This document shows positions 1 through 9,778 of a stretch of DNA of 45,068 nt, piece by piece; the stretch's first letter is position 1; every line of letters starts with the position of its first letter. The DNA is taken from the NCBI RefSeq assembly GCF_030649675.1, contig NZ_JAUTDR010000033.1:1-45068 (forward strand), in the 5' to 3' direction. The DNA is from Haliea sp. E1-2-M8. Its GTDB lineage: Bacteria > Pseudomonadota > Gammaproteobacteria > Pseudomonadales > Halieaceae. Under the pieces are notes generated by a model that did no database searches, was not told the DNA's origin, and was given only the letters and a program-made list of their open reading frames with translations. A program made the translations under genes and the position numbers.

Positions 1-190
1 ACCCAAATCTCGGCTCAGACACACTCGTTAATCATATAATCCAATAATGAATCGATGAGTCACTTGTTGTGTCTGAATAGTCGTACAACTATCCCAACAA
101 GTGCCCACACATCTGTCTTCGTTTCCTTGTTAAATAACCCAGGACCGCCAGGGCCGTGGTTTCCGCCAGAGACTGTAGCCTCTAACGGGG
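1..190 (-). other. 5' leader of a ribosomal RNA operon (pre-16S leader with boxA)
   Basis: Read on the minus strand, this stretch carries a boxA-like antitermination site (TTATTTAACAA, complement of 127-137). About 16 bases later comes TGTGTGGGCACTT (complement of 99-111), the signature found after boxA in gammaproteobacterial rrn leaders. It then forms a stem-loop from perfect 9-base arms at 61-69 and 95-103, with a second inner pair (77-81 with 88-92). No open reading frame fits. The 16S gene itself is not in the window; it should begin shortly beyond base 1. tyrS lying immediately upstream in the same direction matches the tyrS-rrn order known in Pseudomonas. The rRNA identity is inferred from the leader signals because no 16S sequence is visible. 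Confidence 0.82.
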
Positions 191-196
191 ACGCGT

Positions 197-224
197 ATTA
201 TACCGATGAGTGACTGCTTGGCAA
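197..224 (-). promoter_or_regulatory. Strong sigma70 promoter of the rRNA operon
   Basis: On the minus strand there is TTGCCA (complement of 219-224), a 16-base spacer and a perfect TATAAT (complement of 197-202). It is followed by a GC-rich discriminator, ACGCGTCCCC. That combination is typical of rrn P1 promoters under stringent (ppGpp) control. Transcription would start near 189-190 and run left into the boxA leader. Confidence 0.8.
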
Positions 225-453
225 CAGCTATTTGCAATATCTTGCTGGCAGCTGCTGCCGGTAACTCACTTCAGTTTCTCAACCCAAGCACTTGAAAGTA
301 AAAGGGATAGAGACCCTCTTCGCGGGCTTGGCGTCGCTGCCACTGCGAAGGGAGGCGAACTATACGCAGCGGATCAGGGCTGCGCAACACTATTCGCAAA
401 AAATAGTTCAGACAGGCCGATTTTGCCAGTTTTTGCGCTGCCCGAACCCAACT
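225..453. other. Gap between tyrS and the rrn promoter
   Basis: I find no convincing gene here. A short hairpin, CTATT/AATAG around 390-406, is too weak to call a terminator of tyrS. The short reading frames in the gap have no recognisable protein content or good ribosome site. The part nearest the promoter could contain upstream activation (Fis or UP) sites, but none can be assigned by eye. Confidence 0.4.
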
Positions 454-1749
454 TCACACGAGTTCGAACAGGTGGTATTTCTTCTTGCCCAGCCGGGCGA
501 GAAAAAAACGGCCGTAAAGCGCAAGATTCCGATTGAGGCAATCGCCCACCCGCTCGTTATCTTCCCAACCCAGGGCGCGACCGTTGAAAAACACAGCCTG
601 CCGGCCAAGGGCATCCTTCACCTGCTTGCCGGAAGCCGCCATGCCCGCATCTGCAAGCAAATGGGTCAGGGTGGCGGGCAGCGTCCCGGTAGTCAGCGCA
701 CTGGCGGGCAGGCCGTCCTGACGCAACTGTTCCAGGTCATTTTCCGATAGCTGCGCGAGATCGCCACTAAACAGGGCGTCGGTAATGCGCTGGGCCGCAG
801 CGAGGCCAGAGTCCCCATGCACCAGCAGAGTCACCTCTCGCGCCAGCACCGCCTGCGCCTCCGGGCGGCCTTGCCGCTCCTCGTCCGCTCGCTGCAGCGC
901 GTCGATAGTAGCCACCGGCAGGAAGGTGAAGTATTTCAGGAAGCGATAGGCATCCACGTCGGCCGTATTCAGCCAGAACTGGTAAAAGGCATAGGGGGAG
1001 GTACGCGCCGGGTCCAGCCAGACAGTGCCGGATTCGGTCTTGCCAAACTTGGTGCCGTCCGCCTTCGTTATCAGCGGCATGGTCAAACCGAACACCTGCT
1101 TGCCGTACATGCGCCGCGTCAGGTCGATGCCACCGGTGATATTGCCCCACTGGTCAGACCCGCCAAGCTGCAGACTGCAATCATAACGGTGGCTGAGTTC
1201 AGCGAAATCGAAAGACTGCAGGATCATATAGGTGAATTCAGTAAAACTGATGCCGCTACCTTCTCGCTCAATGCGCTGCTTGACGGACTCCTTCTGGATC
1301 ATGGCATTGACCGAGAAGTGCTTGCCCACATCCCGCAGGAAGGTCAGCACATCCATACCCTGAGTCCAGTCCAGATTGTTGACCACCTCGGCGGAGGCAG
1401 GGCCAGCGTCGAACTCGATGAAACGGGACACCTGCTGGCGGATTTTCTCGACCCAGCTCGCGATCACCTCCGGCGTATTGAGCTGACGCTCCTGGGCCTT
1501 GAAGGACGGGTCGCCGATCAGACCAGTCGCGCCACCCACCAGGGCCAACGGCCGGTGGCCCGCCAACTGGAACCGGCGCAGCATCAGCAGAGGCACCAGG
1601 GATCCGATGTGCAGGCTGTCGGCAGTGGGGTCAAAGCCGCAGTACAGCGTGCGTGAACCGCCATCCAGCCAGGCTGGCAGCTGATCTTCTCCCGCTACCT
1701 GAAAGATCAGGCCTCGGGCTTGGAGGTCGGTCAGCAGGGCACTACTCAT
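454..1749 (-). CDS. tyrS: Tyrosyl-tRNA synthetase
   Basis: Charges tRNA-Tyr with tyrosine in the cytoplasm. The 431-residue protein aligns along its whole length with the E. coli-type enzyme (about 424 residues). It has the class I HIGH motif as HIGS near residues 47-50, the tyrosine-site stretch [16 protein letters not shown], the GGSDQWGN motif near 197-203, and the KMSKS loop in the KFGKT form near 234-238. A C-terminal S4-like RNA-binding region follows. I chose the ATG at 1749 because GGGAG lies about 9 bases upstream and the protein then begins as the family does; a longer frame to 1803 adds only non-conserved residues. It is divergent from the M23 peptidase gene and points at the rRNA operon. 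Confidence 0.97.
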   Translation of the reverse strand: MSSALLTDLQARGLIFQVAGEDQLPAWLDGGSRTLYCGFDPTADSLHIGSLVPLLMLRRFQLAGHRPLALVGGATGLIGDPSFKAQERQLNTPEVIASWVEKIRQQVSRFIEFDAGPASAEVVNNLDWTQGMDVLTFLRDVGKHFSVNAMIQKESVKQRIEREGSGISFTEFTYMILQSFDFAELSHRYDCSLQLGGSDQWGNITGGIDLTRRMYGKQVFGLTMPLITKADGTKFGKTESGTVWLDPARTSPYAFYQFWLNTADVDAYRFLKYFTFLPVATIDALQRADEERQGRPEAQAVLAREVTLLVHGDSGLAAAQRITDALFSGDLAQLSENDLEQLRQDGLPASALTTGTLPATLTHLLADAGMAASGKQVKDALGRQAVFFNGRALGWEDNERVGDCLNRNLALYGRFFLARLGKKKYHLFELV

Positions 1750-1846
1750 CGGGCGACTCCCGGATTTGGCGGCCAAGACGGCCTTTTGGGGGGCGCAAAC
1801 CATACAATAAGGCTGGGGAAAAGCAAATCTTATGTTCCCTCAGGCC

Positions 1847-1876
1847 CTGTCAGAATGCCGAAATCTTTTATATACT
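1847..1876 (+). promoter_or_regulatory. Candidate promoter for the M23 peptidase-anmK pair
   Basis: CTGTCA (1847-1852), an 18-base spacer and TATACT (1871-1876) lie in the AT-richer divergent gap, about 70 bases before the peptidase start. Four of six -35 bases match the consensus. This is by-eye inference. Confidence 0.45.
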
Positions 1877-1944
1877 CAAAGGCCTACAAAGCACAGCTAA
1901 CAACGATTATGCGCAATTCGGGAAATTATCGGGGAGCGACAGTC

Positions 1945-3324
1945 ATGCCAGCAGGCACGCGGCGGCTGCACCGGAAACACTTGCTGGCTGTCGGATTACT
2001 GTCGGCGCTGGTAGCCGCAGCCACCGTTCTCACGCCCTCTGGCGAGGTTAACGCCAACCGCGAGGACACGCCAAACCTGGGGCTCCAGCTGGACAGCGAC
2101 ATCCTCCAGCCCATCGAGGTGAACCCGCGGCAAGCCACGGCGTTGACGACGGCCCCAGCACCGGTAGTGGAGCAGGAAACCGTGGCCGCGTCCGCCTGGG
2201 ATGAACAGACTGTTCGTCGCGGCGACAACCTGTCGCTGATCTTCAAGCGCGCCGGGTTCAGCAACACCGATGTCTACCAGGTAGTCAACGAAGCGCCGGA
2301 AGGCAAGGCCCTGTCGCGTATCTATCCGGGCCAGACCATCGCCTTCGAGACAGCGGCTGACGGCGCCCTGCAGGCTGTGCGGCACGTCATCTCGCCGCTG
2401 GAGTCCGTTACCTACCGGCGCACGGATTCCGGCTTTGAGACAGAGCGGGTATTCCGCCAGACCGAGCTGCATGAATCCTGGGTCAGCGCCGAGATAACCT
2501 CCTCCCTGTTCATGGCAGGCAAGGACGCCGGGCTGTCCACCCCCCTGATTCTCGACCTGGCCAATATTTTCGGCGGCGTCATAGACTTCGTGCAGGACCC
2601 GCGCAAGGGTGACACGTTCCACGTGATCTACGAGGAACTGTACCTCGAGGGTGAAAAGTACCGCGACGGCACCATCCTCGCCGCCTCCTTTACCAACCGG
2701 GGCAAGACTTTCAATGCCTTCCGCTACGAAGACAAGGATGGCGACGTGGTCTATTACAATGAGGAGGGCGAAAGCATGCGCAAGGCCTTCCTGCTGGCGC
2801 CGGTCGATTTCACCCGTATCAGTTCCAACTACAATCCGCGCCGTTTGCACCCGATCTACAAAACCACCCGGCCACACCGGGGCACCGATTATGCGGCCCC
2901 CACCGGCACTCCGGTCTATGCCTCCGGCGATGGTCGGGTCATCAAGGCTGGCTATACCCGGGCCAACGGCAACTACCTGTTTGTACAACACGGTGACCGC
3001 TACATCACCCGTTACCTGCACCTGCATCAACGCAGGGCAAAGGAAGGACAGCGCGTAGCCCAGGGCCAGGTTATCGGCACCGTGGGCTCCACCGGCGCAG
3101 CAACCGGCCCCCACCTGCACTACGAATTCCTGATCGATGGCCAACACCGCGACCCGCGCAAAGTGCATCAGGAACTGCCCAAGGCAAAAATGCTCGCGGC
3201 GGCAGAAATTCCCGCCTTCAAGGCTGCCACCGCCAATACCTCCCGGCAGCTTGCTGGCCTGCAGTCGGACACCAGGCTGGCCCTGAGCAGCAGCGAAACC
3301 GGAGAAACTGCGCCGGCGCCCTGA
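1945..3324 (+). CDS. M23-family murein endopeptidase with OapA/LysM-like region (MepM-type)
   Basis: Predicted inner-membrane-anchored, periplasmic D,D-endopeptidase that cuts peptidoglycan cross-links. The 459-residue protein starts with a basic stretch and one hydrophobic segment (about 11-30). A LysM/OapA-like region follows at about 88-135 (VRRGDNLSLIFKRAGF, then YPGQTI), a middle domain, and the C-terminal M23 domain. The zinc ligands are visible: H311 and D315 (HRGTD), the HLH at 359-361, and H390/H392 (PHLHYEF). The ATG at 1945 follows GGGGAG by 8 bases; the in-frame ATG at 1909 has no ribosome site. The anmK start lies one base after this stop, so the two are cotranscribed and both act on cell-wall material. 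The homologous gene sits beside tyrS and anmK in Pseudomonas. Confidence 0.93.
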   Translation: MPAGTRRLHRKHLLAVGLLSALVAAATVLTPSGEVNANREDTPNLGLQLDSDILQPIEVNPRQATALTTAPAPVVEQETVAASAWDEQTVRRGDNLSLIFKRAGFSNTDVYQVVNEAPEGKALSRIYPGQTIAFETAADGALQAVRHVISPLESVTYRRTDSGFETERVFRQTELHESWVSAEITSSLFMAGKDAGLSTPLILDLANIFGGVIDFVQDPRKGDTFHVIYEELYLEGEKYRDGTILAASFTNRGKTFNAFRYEDKDGDVVYYNEEGESMRKAFLLAPVDFTRISSNYNPRRLHPIYKTTRPHRGTDYAAPTGTPVYASGDGRVIKAGYTRANGNYLFVQHGDRYITRYLHLHQRRAKEGQRVAQGQVIGTVGSTGAATGPHLHYEFLIDGQHRDPRKVHQELPKAKMLAAAEIPAFKAATANTSRQLAGLQSDTRLALSSSETGETAPAP

Positions 3325-3325
3325 A

Positions 3326-4453
3326 GTGGCTGCCCGTGAGCTGTACATCGGCCTCATGTCTGGCACCAGCATCGATGCCATCGATGCTGCCCTGATTCGC
3401 TGTACCGATCAGGGCTGTGAACTGCTGGCGACCCTGGAACATCCCATCGCGCCTGAACTCCGGCGCGACATCGCTGCCATCAGCCACCCGGGAGCCGACG
3501 AAATTGAACGCCTTGGGCGGCTGGATCGTCAGCTGGGCGTCCTGTTCGCCGACGCGGTACTGGCATTGCTGGCGAGCACCCGCCATGGCGCCGACGATAT
3601 AGCCGCTGTTGGCAGCCATGGCCAAACCATCCGCCACCGCCCACCATCGGCCGGCAACACGCCTGCCTTCACCCTGCAGATCGGCGACCCCAATACCATA
3701 GCCGAGCTGACCGGCATCACCACCGTGGCCGACTTTCGTCGCCGCGACATCGCCGCCGGCGGTGAGGGCGCGCCCCTGGCGCCGGGTTTCCACGCTGCGG
3801 CGTTTGCCAGTGAGGGTCGCAGTCGCGCGATCGTCAACATCGGCGGCATCGCCAACATCACCCTGCTCCGCGGAACCCATCTGGTCAGCGGCTTTGACAC
3901 AGGTCCGGGGAATACACTGCTGGATCACTGGACCCGGCGCCACCGGAGCCTGCCCTACGACCGCGACGGGGAGTGGGCGGCCGAAGGCCAGGTGAGTGCC
4001 GCCTTGCTGGAGCAACTGCGCAGCCACCCCTACCTCGCTCGCCGCGGACCCCGCAGTACCGGCAAGGAGGCTTTCAACCTGGCCTGGCTGGACTCCTGCC
4101 TGCACACGCTGCCCGCGCTGGACCCGCGGGACGTACAGGCCACCCTGGCCGAGATCACTGCCGACAGTATCGCCAGCGCAATTACGGGCGCAGCAGAGGG
4201 GGTTGATGAAGTCTATGTTTGTGGTGGAGGCGCCCGCAACACGGACCTGATGCGGCGCCTCTACCGCCTGCTGGCGCCGCGGCGCCTGGACACCACCGCA
4301 ACGCTGGGCATGGACCCCGAGTGGGTTGAAGCTGCAGCTTTTGCCTGGCTGGCGTGGCGCACCCTGAGCGGCCTTGCGGGCAATGCCGCCGCCGTGACCG
4401 GTGCTAGCGGAGCCAGGGTGCTGGGTGGTATCTATCCCGCGGGTGGGGTCTGA
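3326..4453 (+). CDS. anmK: Anhydro-N-acetylmuramic acid kinase
   Basis: Phosphorylates and opens 1,6-anhydro-MurNAc to MurNAc-6-phosphate during peptidoglycan recycling in the cytoplasm. The 375-residue product has the family's features in order: MSGTSIDAIDAALI near the N-terminus, VGSHGQTIRHRP near 93-104, VNIGGIANIT and FDTGPGNTLLDHW in the middle, and the C-terminal VYVCGGGARNTDLM of the ASKHA kinase fold. The start is GTG, one base after the preceding stop, with no clear Shine-Dalgarno nearby, so translation probably depends on re-initiation. An internal ATG at the MSGTS motif would remove the first strand of the fold and is unlikely. With the M23 peptidase before it and amgK/murU later in the window, several cell-wall turnover steps are encoded here. 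Confidence 0.96.
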   Translation: MAARELYIGLMSGTSIDAIDAALIRCTDQGCELLATLEHPIAPELRRDIAAISHPGADEIERLGRLDRQLGVLFADAVLALLASTRHGADDIAAVGSHGQTIRHRPPSAGNTPAFTLQIGDPNTIAELTGITTVADFRRRDIAAGGEGAPLAPGFHAAAFASEGRSRAIVNIGGIANITLLRGTHLVSGFDTGPGNTLLDHWTRRHRSLPYDRDGEWAAEGQVSAALLEQLRSHPYLARRGPRSTGKEAFNLAWLDSCLHTLPALDPRDVQATLAEITADSIASAITGAAEGVDEVYVCGGGARNTDLMRRLYRLLAPRRLDTTATLGMDPEWVEAAAFAWLAWRTLSGLAGNAAAVTGASGARVLGGIYPAGGV

Positions 4454-4463
4454 GCGGCCGTTT

Positions 4464-4817
4464 TCAGATAGAAAACGAAGCGCCGCAGCCGCAGGTGGTC
4501 GCCGCATTGGGGTTGTTGATGACAAAGCGTGACCCTTCCAGACCCTCGGTGTAGTCAACTTCGGAACCCACCAGGTACTGGAAGCTCATCGGATCCACGA
4601 GCACGGCAATGCCGTCGCGCTCGATAATTGTGTCATCCTCCGCCGCGGTGTCTTCGAAAGAAAAACCGTACTGGAAGCCGGAGCAGCCGCCCCCGGTGAT
4701 ATAGACGCGCAGCTTCAGGCCCGGATTCTCTTCCTCCTCGACCAGCTCACGCACCTTGTTCACCGCCCGGGCAGTGAGGTTGATGCCGCCGGGATTGAAT
4801 GATTCAGCTACGGACAT
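4464..4817 (-). CDS. erpA: Iron-sulfur cluster insertion protein ErpA
   Basis: A-type carrier that passes Fe-S clusters to target enzymes such as those of isoprenoid synthesis. The 117-residue protein carries the three conserved cysteines: C45 in [12 protein letters not shown], and C109 and C111 in the C-terminal [10 protein letters not shown]. The ATG at 4817 follows GGAG by about 8 bases and gives the usual family length; the longer frame to 4859 is not conserved. It is convergent with anmK, ten bases apart, and a small palindrome (GTTTTC at 4460-4465, GAAAAC at 4471-4476) straddles its stop codon. Confidence 0.97.
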   Translation of the reverse strand: MSVAESFNPGGINLTARAVNKVRELVEEEENPGLKLRVYITGGGCSGFQYGFSFEDTAAEDDTIIERDGIAVLVDPMSFQYLVGSEVDYTEGLEGSRFVINNPNAATTCGCGASFSI

Positions 4818-4900
4818 GATTGTTCTCCGGGGTACCGATGCCCCCCGCCTTGACTGCATTGGGCGAGCATTATGGTAAGTCCGAGTATTCTAGTCAACTT

Positions 4901-4970
4901 TAGCTGGGAGCGCCTAGCTGGGGGCGCCTAGCTGGGGGCGCCTGGCTGGGGGCGCCTTAGCTGGGTCCTC
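4901..4970. repeat. 14-bp tandem repeat, about four and a half copies
   Basis: Units begin at 4901, 4915, 4929 and 4943, each a version of TAGCTGGGGGCGCC, followed by a degenerate fifth (TTAGCTGGGTCCTC). Units two and three are identical; one and four each differ by one base. Each unit ends in GCGCC, and units two to four contain the palindrome GGCGCC. The array lies in the 204-base gap between the DUF6776-like gene and erpA, about 85 bases upstream of the erpA start. It encodes nothing recognisable. Confidence 0.9.
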
Positions 4971-5021
4971 AGCCGGCGCGCCCATTGATGGTGGCGTCAC
5001 CGGACCGTTGCAGCGCCGCGC

Positions 5022-5768
5022 TTACTTCCCGGCATGAGTAAATTTCTCCTGCACCCGCCAGGGGTACTGCTCCCGCGCCTCGGCCTTGCTGGGCGCGGAC
5101 AGGGTTGCCACGACACTGACCGCCCGGGGTTCAAAGCCCTCCGGTAACACCAGGTCGCCCTCTATCGACTGAAAATAGCGAAATCGCAGAGGCAGGATAG
5201 TGCTCTCAAGATCCGCACTCAACTCCGCAAGAGGATAACTGCGCGGCGCTCCCGCCTGCTGTCCGCTAACCTCTGCGTAAAGCTCACCCTGCAGCGGCCT
5301 GTGCTTGCGTGCCTCCTGCTGCGCGACAATACGGAAGCCATAGCGGCGGGGCTCTTCCCGGGCCACCAACTCAATCTCGCGCAGGCTGAACCCCTGGGCG
5401 ATCTCCCCCGGCGCCATCAGGCTGCGATAAAACCGGATCCCCTCCTCCAGGCCCGCTATCTGTTCCTTTTGCCCCGCCAGCTCCTGCCGCACCAGCTCCA
5501 GCGCGGCGCGATCCACTTCGTGCCGGGCCACCAGCACCCCCAGTTGGCGGCCAAGGTTGTCTTCTTCCGCCCGCGCCGCCTGCAGGGCCGCACCCTGTTC
5601 CCGGTAGCGCTGGGGGTCAATACTGATCCCGCTGAACGCGGCCTGCCGACCCAATATAAAACCCACGCCCAGTATCAGCGCCGCGGACAGGGCCAACACC
5701 AGCACCACTATTTGCTGGTGACGGACGCGATAGCGGCGGACCACCGTGCGATAGCGATCGCTGCTCAC
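5022..5768 (-). CDS. Membrane-anchored coiled-coil protein (DUF6776-like), function unknown
   Basis: A 248-residue protein with a basic N-terminus, one transmembrane segment (about 20-40) and a predicted coiled coil (about 57-115, rich in Ala, Glu, Gln and Leu). A C-terminal beta-rich domain follows, with two conserved-looking stretches, RYGFRIVAQQEARKHRPLQG and LPLRFRYFQSIEGDLVLPEG. The topology suggests a short cytoplasmic tail and a periplasmic body. It starts with GTG eight bases downstream of the argC stop, with TTGAGG inside the argC end as ribosome site, so it is cotranscribed with argC. A gene of this type sits between argC and erpA in Pseudomonas; I recall the family only as uncharacterised. 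No catalytic motif is evident. Confidence 0.85.
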   Translation of the reverse strand: MSSDRYRTVVRRYRVRHQQIVVLVLALSAALILGVGFILGRQAAFSGISIDPQRYREQGAALQAARAEEDNLGRQLGVLVARHEVDRAALELVRQELAGQKEQIAGLEEGIRFYRSLMAPGEIAQGFSLREIELVAREEPRRYGFRIVAQQEARKHRPLQGELYAEVSGQQAGAPRSYPLAELSADLESTILPLRFRYFQSIEGDLVLPEGFEPRAVSVVATLSAPSKAEAREQYPWRVQEKFTHAGK

Positions 5769-5775
5769 GGGAACC

Positions 5776-6807
5776 TCAAGGGAGCAGGCCCACCAGTTCC
5801 AGGCCCGCCTGTTCCGGCAGGCCGAACATGATGTTCATGTTTTGTAGCGCCTGACCCGAGGCACCTTTCACCAGGTTGTCGATGGTGGACATAACCACCA
5901 CAGTGTCGCGATCCTGCGGCACCATGATCGACAGCTGGCAGCGGTTGGCGCCCTTGACCGTGCGGGTCTGGGGGAACATCCCGCGAGGCAGCACATCGAC
6001 AAAGGGTTCAGCGGCATAGTAGTCCTCGTAGAGCGCCTGTAAATCCCCCGCCGGGCTCCGCAAGCGGGCGAACAGGGTCGCGTGAATGCCCCGCACGATG
6101 GGCAGCAGATGGGGCACAAAAGTAACTGCCACCGGCGAGCCTGAGACGTCCGCCAGACCCTGCTCTATCTCCGGCAGGTGGCGGTGTCCACCAACCCCAT
6201 AGGCCTTGAAACTGCCCGCAACCTCGCTCAGGAGATTGTCGATCTTCGCCTGGCGCCCGGCGCCGCTGGCTCCGGAGGCGGCACTGGCAATCAGCGTGGC
6301 CGGATCGACCAGACCCTTGGCCAACAACGGTATCCAGCCCAGCTGGATCGCCGTGGGATAACAGCCCGGGCAGGCAACCAGCCTGGCGCCCCTGATCCGG
6401 TCGCGGTTGACTTCCGGCAGGCCGTACACGGCCTCCGGCAGCAACTCGGGACTGGCATGGGGCTCCCCGTACCACTGGGACCAGAGGGCCGCGTCGCGAA
6501 TCCGGTAATCCGCAGAGAGGTCAATGACCCGGCTACCGGCGGCCAGCAGCTCCGGCACCAGTTGCATGGCAACATTGTGCGGGGTGGCGAAAAACACCAC
6601 ATCGCAGGCAGCCAGCAGCGCCACATCGGGTTCGGCAAAAACGAGGTCAAAGTGGCCTCGCAGGTTGGGGTACAGGTCATCCACCCGGCGCCCCGCCTCG
6701 GCGCGGGAGGTGATAGCCACCACCTCCACGTCCCGGTGCAGCGCCAGCAGACGCAATAACTCGACCCCGGTGTACCCGGTGCCTCCGACAATACCTGCCC
6801 TGATCAT
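5776..6807 (-). CDS. argC: N-acetyl-gamma-glutamyl-phosphate reductase
   Basis: Third step of arginine synthesis: NADPH-dependent reduction of N-acetylglutamyl phosphate to the semialdehyde. The 343-residue protein has the nucleotide-binding [18 protein letters not shown] at the start, the catalytic cysteine in [10 protein letters not shown] (C149), and GAKGAN-like TVKGANRCQ toward the end. The ATG at 6807 is preceded by GGGAG at about 5 bases and gives normal family length; the longer frame to 6840 is unsupported. It heads a unit with the downstream DUF6776-like gene and is divergent from hemJ. Confidence 0.96.
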   Translation of the reverse strand: MIRAGIVGGTGYTGVELLRLLALHRDVEVVAITSRAEAGRRVDDLYPNLRGHFDLVFAEPDVALLAACDVVFFATPHNVAMQLVPELLAAGSRVIDLSADYRIRDAALWSQWYGEPHASPELLPEAVYGLPEVNRDRIRGARLVACPGCYPTAIQLGWIPLLAKGLVDPATLIASAASGASGAGRQAKIDNLLSEVAGSFKAYGVGGHRHLPEIEQGLADVSGSPVAVTFVPHLLPIVRGIHATLFARLRSPAGDLQALYEDYYAAEPFVDVLPRGMFPQTRTVKGANRCQLSIMVPQDRDTVVVMSTIDNLVKGASGQALQNMNIMFGLPEQAGLELVGLLP

Positions 6808-6947
6808 GCTCACTCCCTGCTGCAGCGCCGGGGAGTCCACGCGCTCCCTGGCGATAAAGAAACGTCCTAGTATAAAAGCAAACCCGCCGCGGATAACTGT
6901 TAATATTCGGGATCAAACATTAGCGTACAAGGCGCCGGATCGCTCCC

Positions 6948-7367
6948 ATGCTGTGGCTCAAGGCTTTTCACCTCATTTTCATGGTCTGCTGGTTTGCTGG
7001 ATTATTCTACCTGCCACGGATACTGGTGTACTTCGCTGCCAGCGAGGACGCGGCGACCCGCGCCCAGCTCGCGGTCATGGCGCGCAAGCTGTACCGGTTT
7101 GTCACTCCGTTCATGCTGCTGACCATCGCCTTTGGCATTGCCCTGATCACTACCAACCCGGACTATTACCTGACCGCAACCTGGCTTTGGGTGAAAATCG
7201 CCGGAGTGGCGTTTCTGGTAGGCTACCACCTCCAGTGCGGCCGTTATGTGCGCGAGGCAAATGCGGACAGCAACCGCCACGGTCACGTTTTCTACAGGTT
7301 TTTCAATGAAATACCGGTACTGTTCCTGTTTGCCATCGTCATCCTGGCGGTGGTCAGGCCCTTTTGA
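6948..7367 (+). CDS. hemJ: Protoporphyrinogen IX oxidase HemJ
   Basis: Predicted inner-membrane enzyme for the penultimate haem step, oxidising protoporphyrinogen IX. The 139-residue protein has four hydrophobic segments (about 3-25, 52-72, 80-98 and 117-137). The conserved family residues are present: an N-terminal His (H8 in LKAFHLIFMVCWFAG), MARKLYRFVTPF in the middle, a Lys in WLWVKIAG, and NEIPVLFLFAIV near the end. The length is normal. The ribosome site is weak (GGAT), but the frame has no better start. The next two genes, hemL and hemB, make the first dedicated haem precursors, so context supports the assignment. Confidence 0.92.
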   Translation: MLWLKAFHLIFMVCWFAGLFYLPRILVYFAASEDAATRAQLAVMARKLYRFVTPFMLLTIAFGIALITTNPDYYLTATWLWVKIAGVAFLVGYHLQCGRYVREANADSNRHGHVFYRFFNEIPVLFLFAIVILAVVRPF

Positions 7368-7394
7368 CGCAGGCGGGGCAACTCTGGCTATACT
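7364..7394 (+). promoter_or_regulatory. Candidate promoter for hemL-hemB
   Basis: TTGACG (7364-7369, overlapping the hemJ stop) and TATACT (7389-7394) are separated by 19 bases, longer than ideal, about 75 bases before the hemL start. The boxes are good but the spacing lowers confidence. Confidence 0.45.
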
Positions 7395-7467
7395 GACCCG
7401 CACGCAATAATCGGTCGCGGCAACGCTTGCCCGCGGCGGCACCCGCACTACCTCAGGAAAGGATCAC

Positions 7468-8748
7468 ATGAGCACATCCCAGCAGTTGTTCGAGCGCGCC
7501 CGCCAGCACATCCCCGGCGGAGTGAACTCCCCGGTACGCGCCTTCAAGGCGGTGGGCGGCACGCCGGTCTTTATCGAGCGCGCCGACGGCGCCTATTTTC
7601 ATGACTGCGAGGGCAAGCGCTACCTTGACTACGTGCTGTCCTGGGGCCCGATGCTGATGGGGCACAACCACCCCCACGTCCGCGAGGCCGTCATTCGCCA
7701 GAGCGAGAAAGGGCTGAGCTTCGGCGCGCCTACCGAGCTGGAAATCCAGCTGGCGGACCGGATCTGCGAGATCATGCCGGGCATGGACCTGGTGCGCATG
7801 GTGAACTCCGGCACCGAGGCCACCATGAGCGCCATCCGCCTGGCCCGCGGCTGCACCGGCCGCGACACCATCGTCAAGTTCGAGGGCTGCTACCACGGCC
7901 ACTCCGACTCCCTGCTGGTGAAAGCCGGCTCCGGCGCCCTGACCCTGGGTGTCCCCAGCTCACCCGGTGTCCCCGCCGCGCTCGCTGACCACACCATGAC
8001 CCTCACCTACAACGACAGTGAGGACCTGCACCGCGCCTTCGCCGAGCATGGCGACTCCATCGCCTGCGTCATTGTTGAACCGGTCGCCGGGAACATGAAC
8101 TGCATTCCGCCGCAGCCGGGCTTTCTGGAGACCATGCGCGAACTGTGCAGCAAGCATGGCGCCGTGCTGATCCTGGACGAGGTGATGACCGGCTTCCGCT
8201 TCGGCCTGCAGGGTGCCCAGGGTTACTACGGGATCGAGGCCGACCTGACCTGCCTGGGCAAGGTCATCGGCGGCGGCATGCCGGTCGGCGCCTTCGGCGG
8301 TAAACGCGAGTTCATGGAACAGATCGCGCCCCTGGGGCCGGTGTACCAGGCCGGCACCCTGTCCGGCAACCCGATCGCGATGGCCGCGGGCCTCGCCACC
8401 ATGGAAGTCATCTCCGCGCCGGGCTTCTACGAGCCGGTCTTCAGCCGCACCAGCCAGCTTTGCGAGGGGCTGGAGCAGGCGGCGGCCGCGGCCGGTGTGC
8501 CGTTCACCACCAACCACGCCGGCACCATGTTCGGCGGCTTCTTCACCGACGCGGCGACGGTCACCAATTACAGCCAGGTCATGGCCTGCGACACGCCCGC
8601 ATTCAACCGCTTTTTCCATGCCATGCTGGACGCCGGTGTCTACCTGGCACCCGCCTCCTACGAGGCCGGGTTCATGTCCGCGGCTCACACCGACGCCGAT
8701 ATCGCTGCCACCGTGGATGCCGCCCGCGCGGCTTTCGCCAGCCTCTGA
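7468..8748 (+). CDS. hemL: Glutamate-1-semialdehyde 2,1-aminomutase
   Basis: PLP enzyme that converts glutamate-1-semialdehyde to 5-aminolevulinate, the committed C5-pathway precursor of haem. The 426-residue product shows the family's landmarks: [19 protein letters not shown] at the N-terminus, [18 protein letters not shown] near 111-128, the PLP aspartate in [11 protein letters not shown] near 235-245, and the Schiff-base lysine K265 in [25 protein letters not shown] lies just before the ATG. hemB follows after 15 bases, so they form an operon. Presence of HemL implies the C5 route for 5-aminolevulinate. Confidence 0.98.
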   Translation: MSTSQQLFERARQHIPGGVNSPVRAFKAVGGTPVFIERADGAYFHDCEGKRYLDYVLSWGPMLMGHNHPHVREAVIRQSEKGLSFGAPTELEIQLADRICEIMPGMDLVRMVNSGTEATMSAIRLARGCTGRDTIVKFEGCYHGHSDSLLVKAGSGALTLGVPSSPGVPAALADHTMTLTYNDSEDLHRAFAEHGDSIACVIVEPVAGNMNCIPPQPGFLETMRELCSKHGAVLILDEVMTGFRFGLQGAQGYYGIEADLTCLGKVIGGGMPVGAFGGKREFMEQIAPLGPVYQAGTLSGNPIAMAAGLATMEVISAPGFYEPVFSRTSQLCEGLEQAAAAAGVPFTTNHAGTMFGGFFTDAATVTNYSQVMACDTPAFNRFFHAMLDAGVYLAPASYEAGFMSAAHTDADIAATVDAARAAFASL

Positions 8749-9768
<1,020 letters not shown>

Positions 9769-9778
9769 GGGCGTGCCG

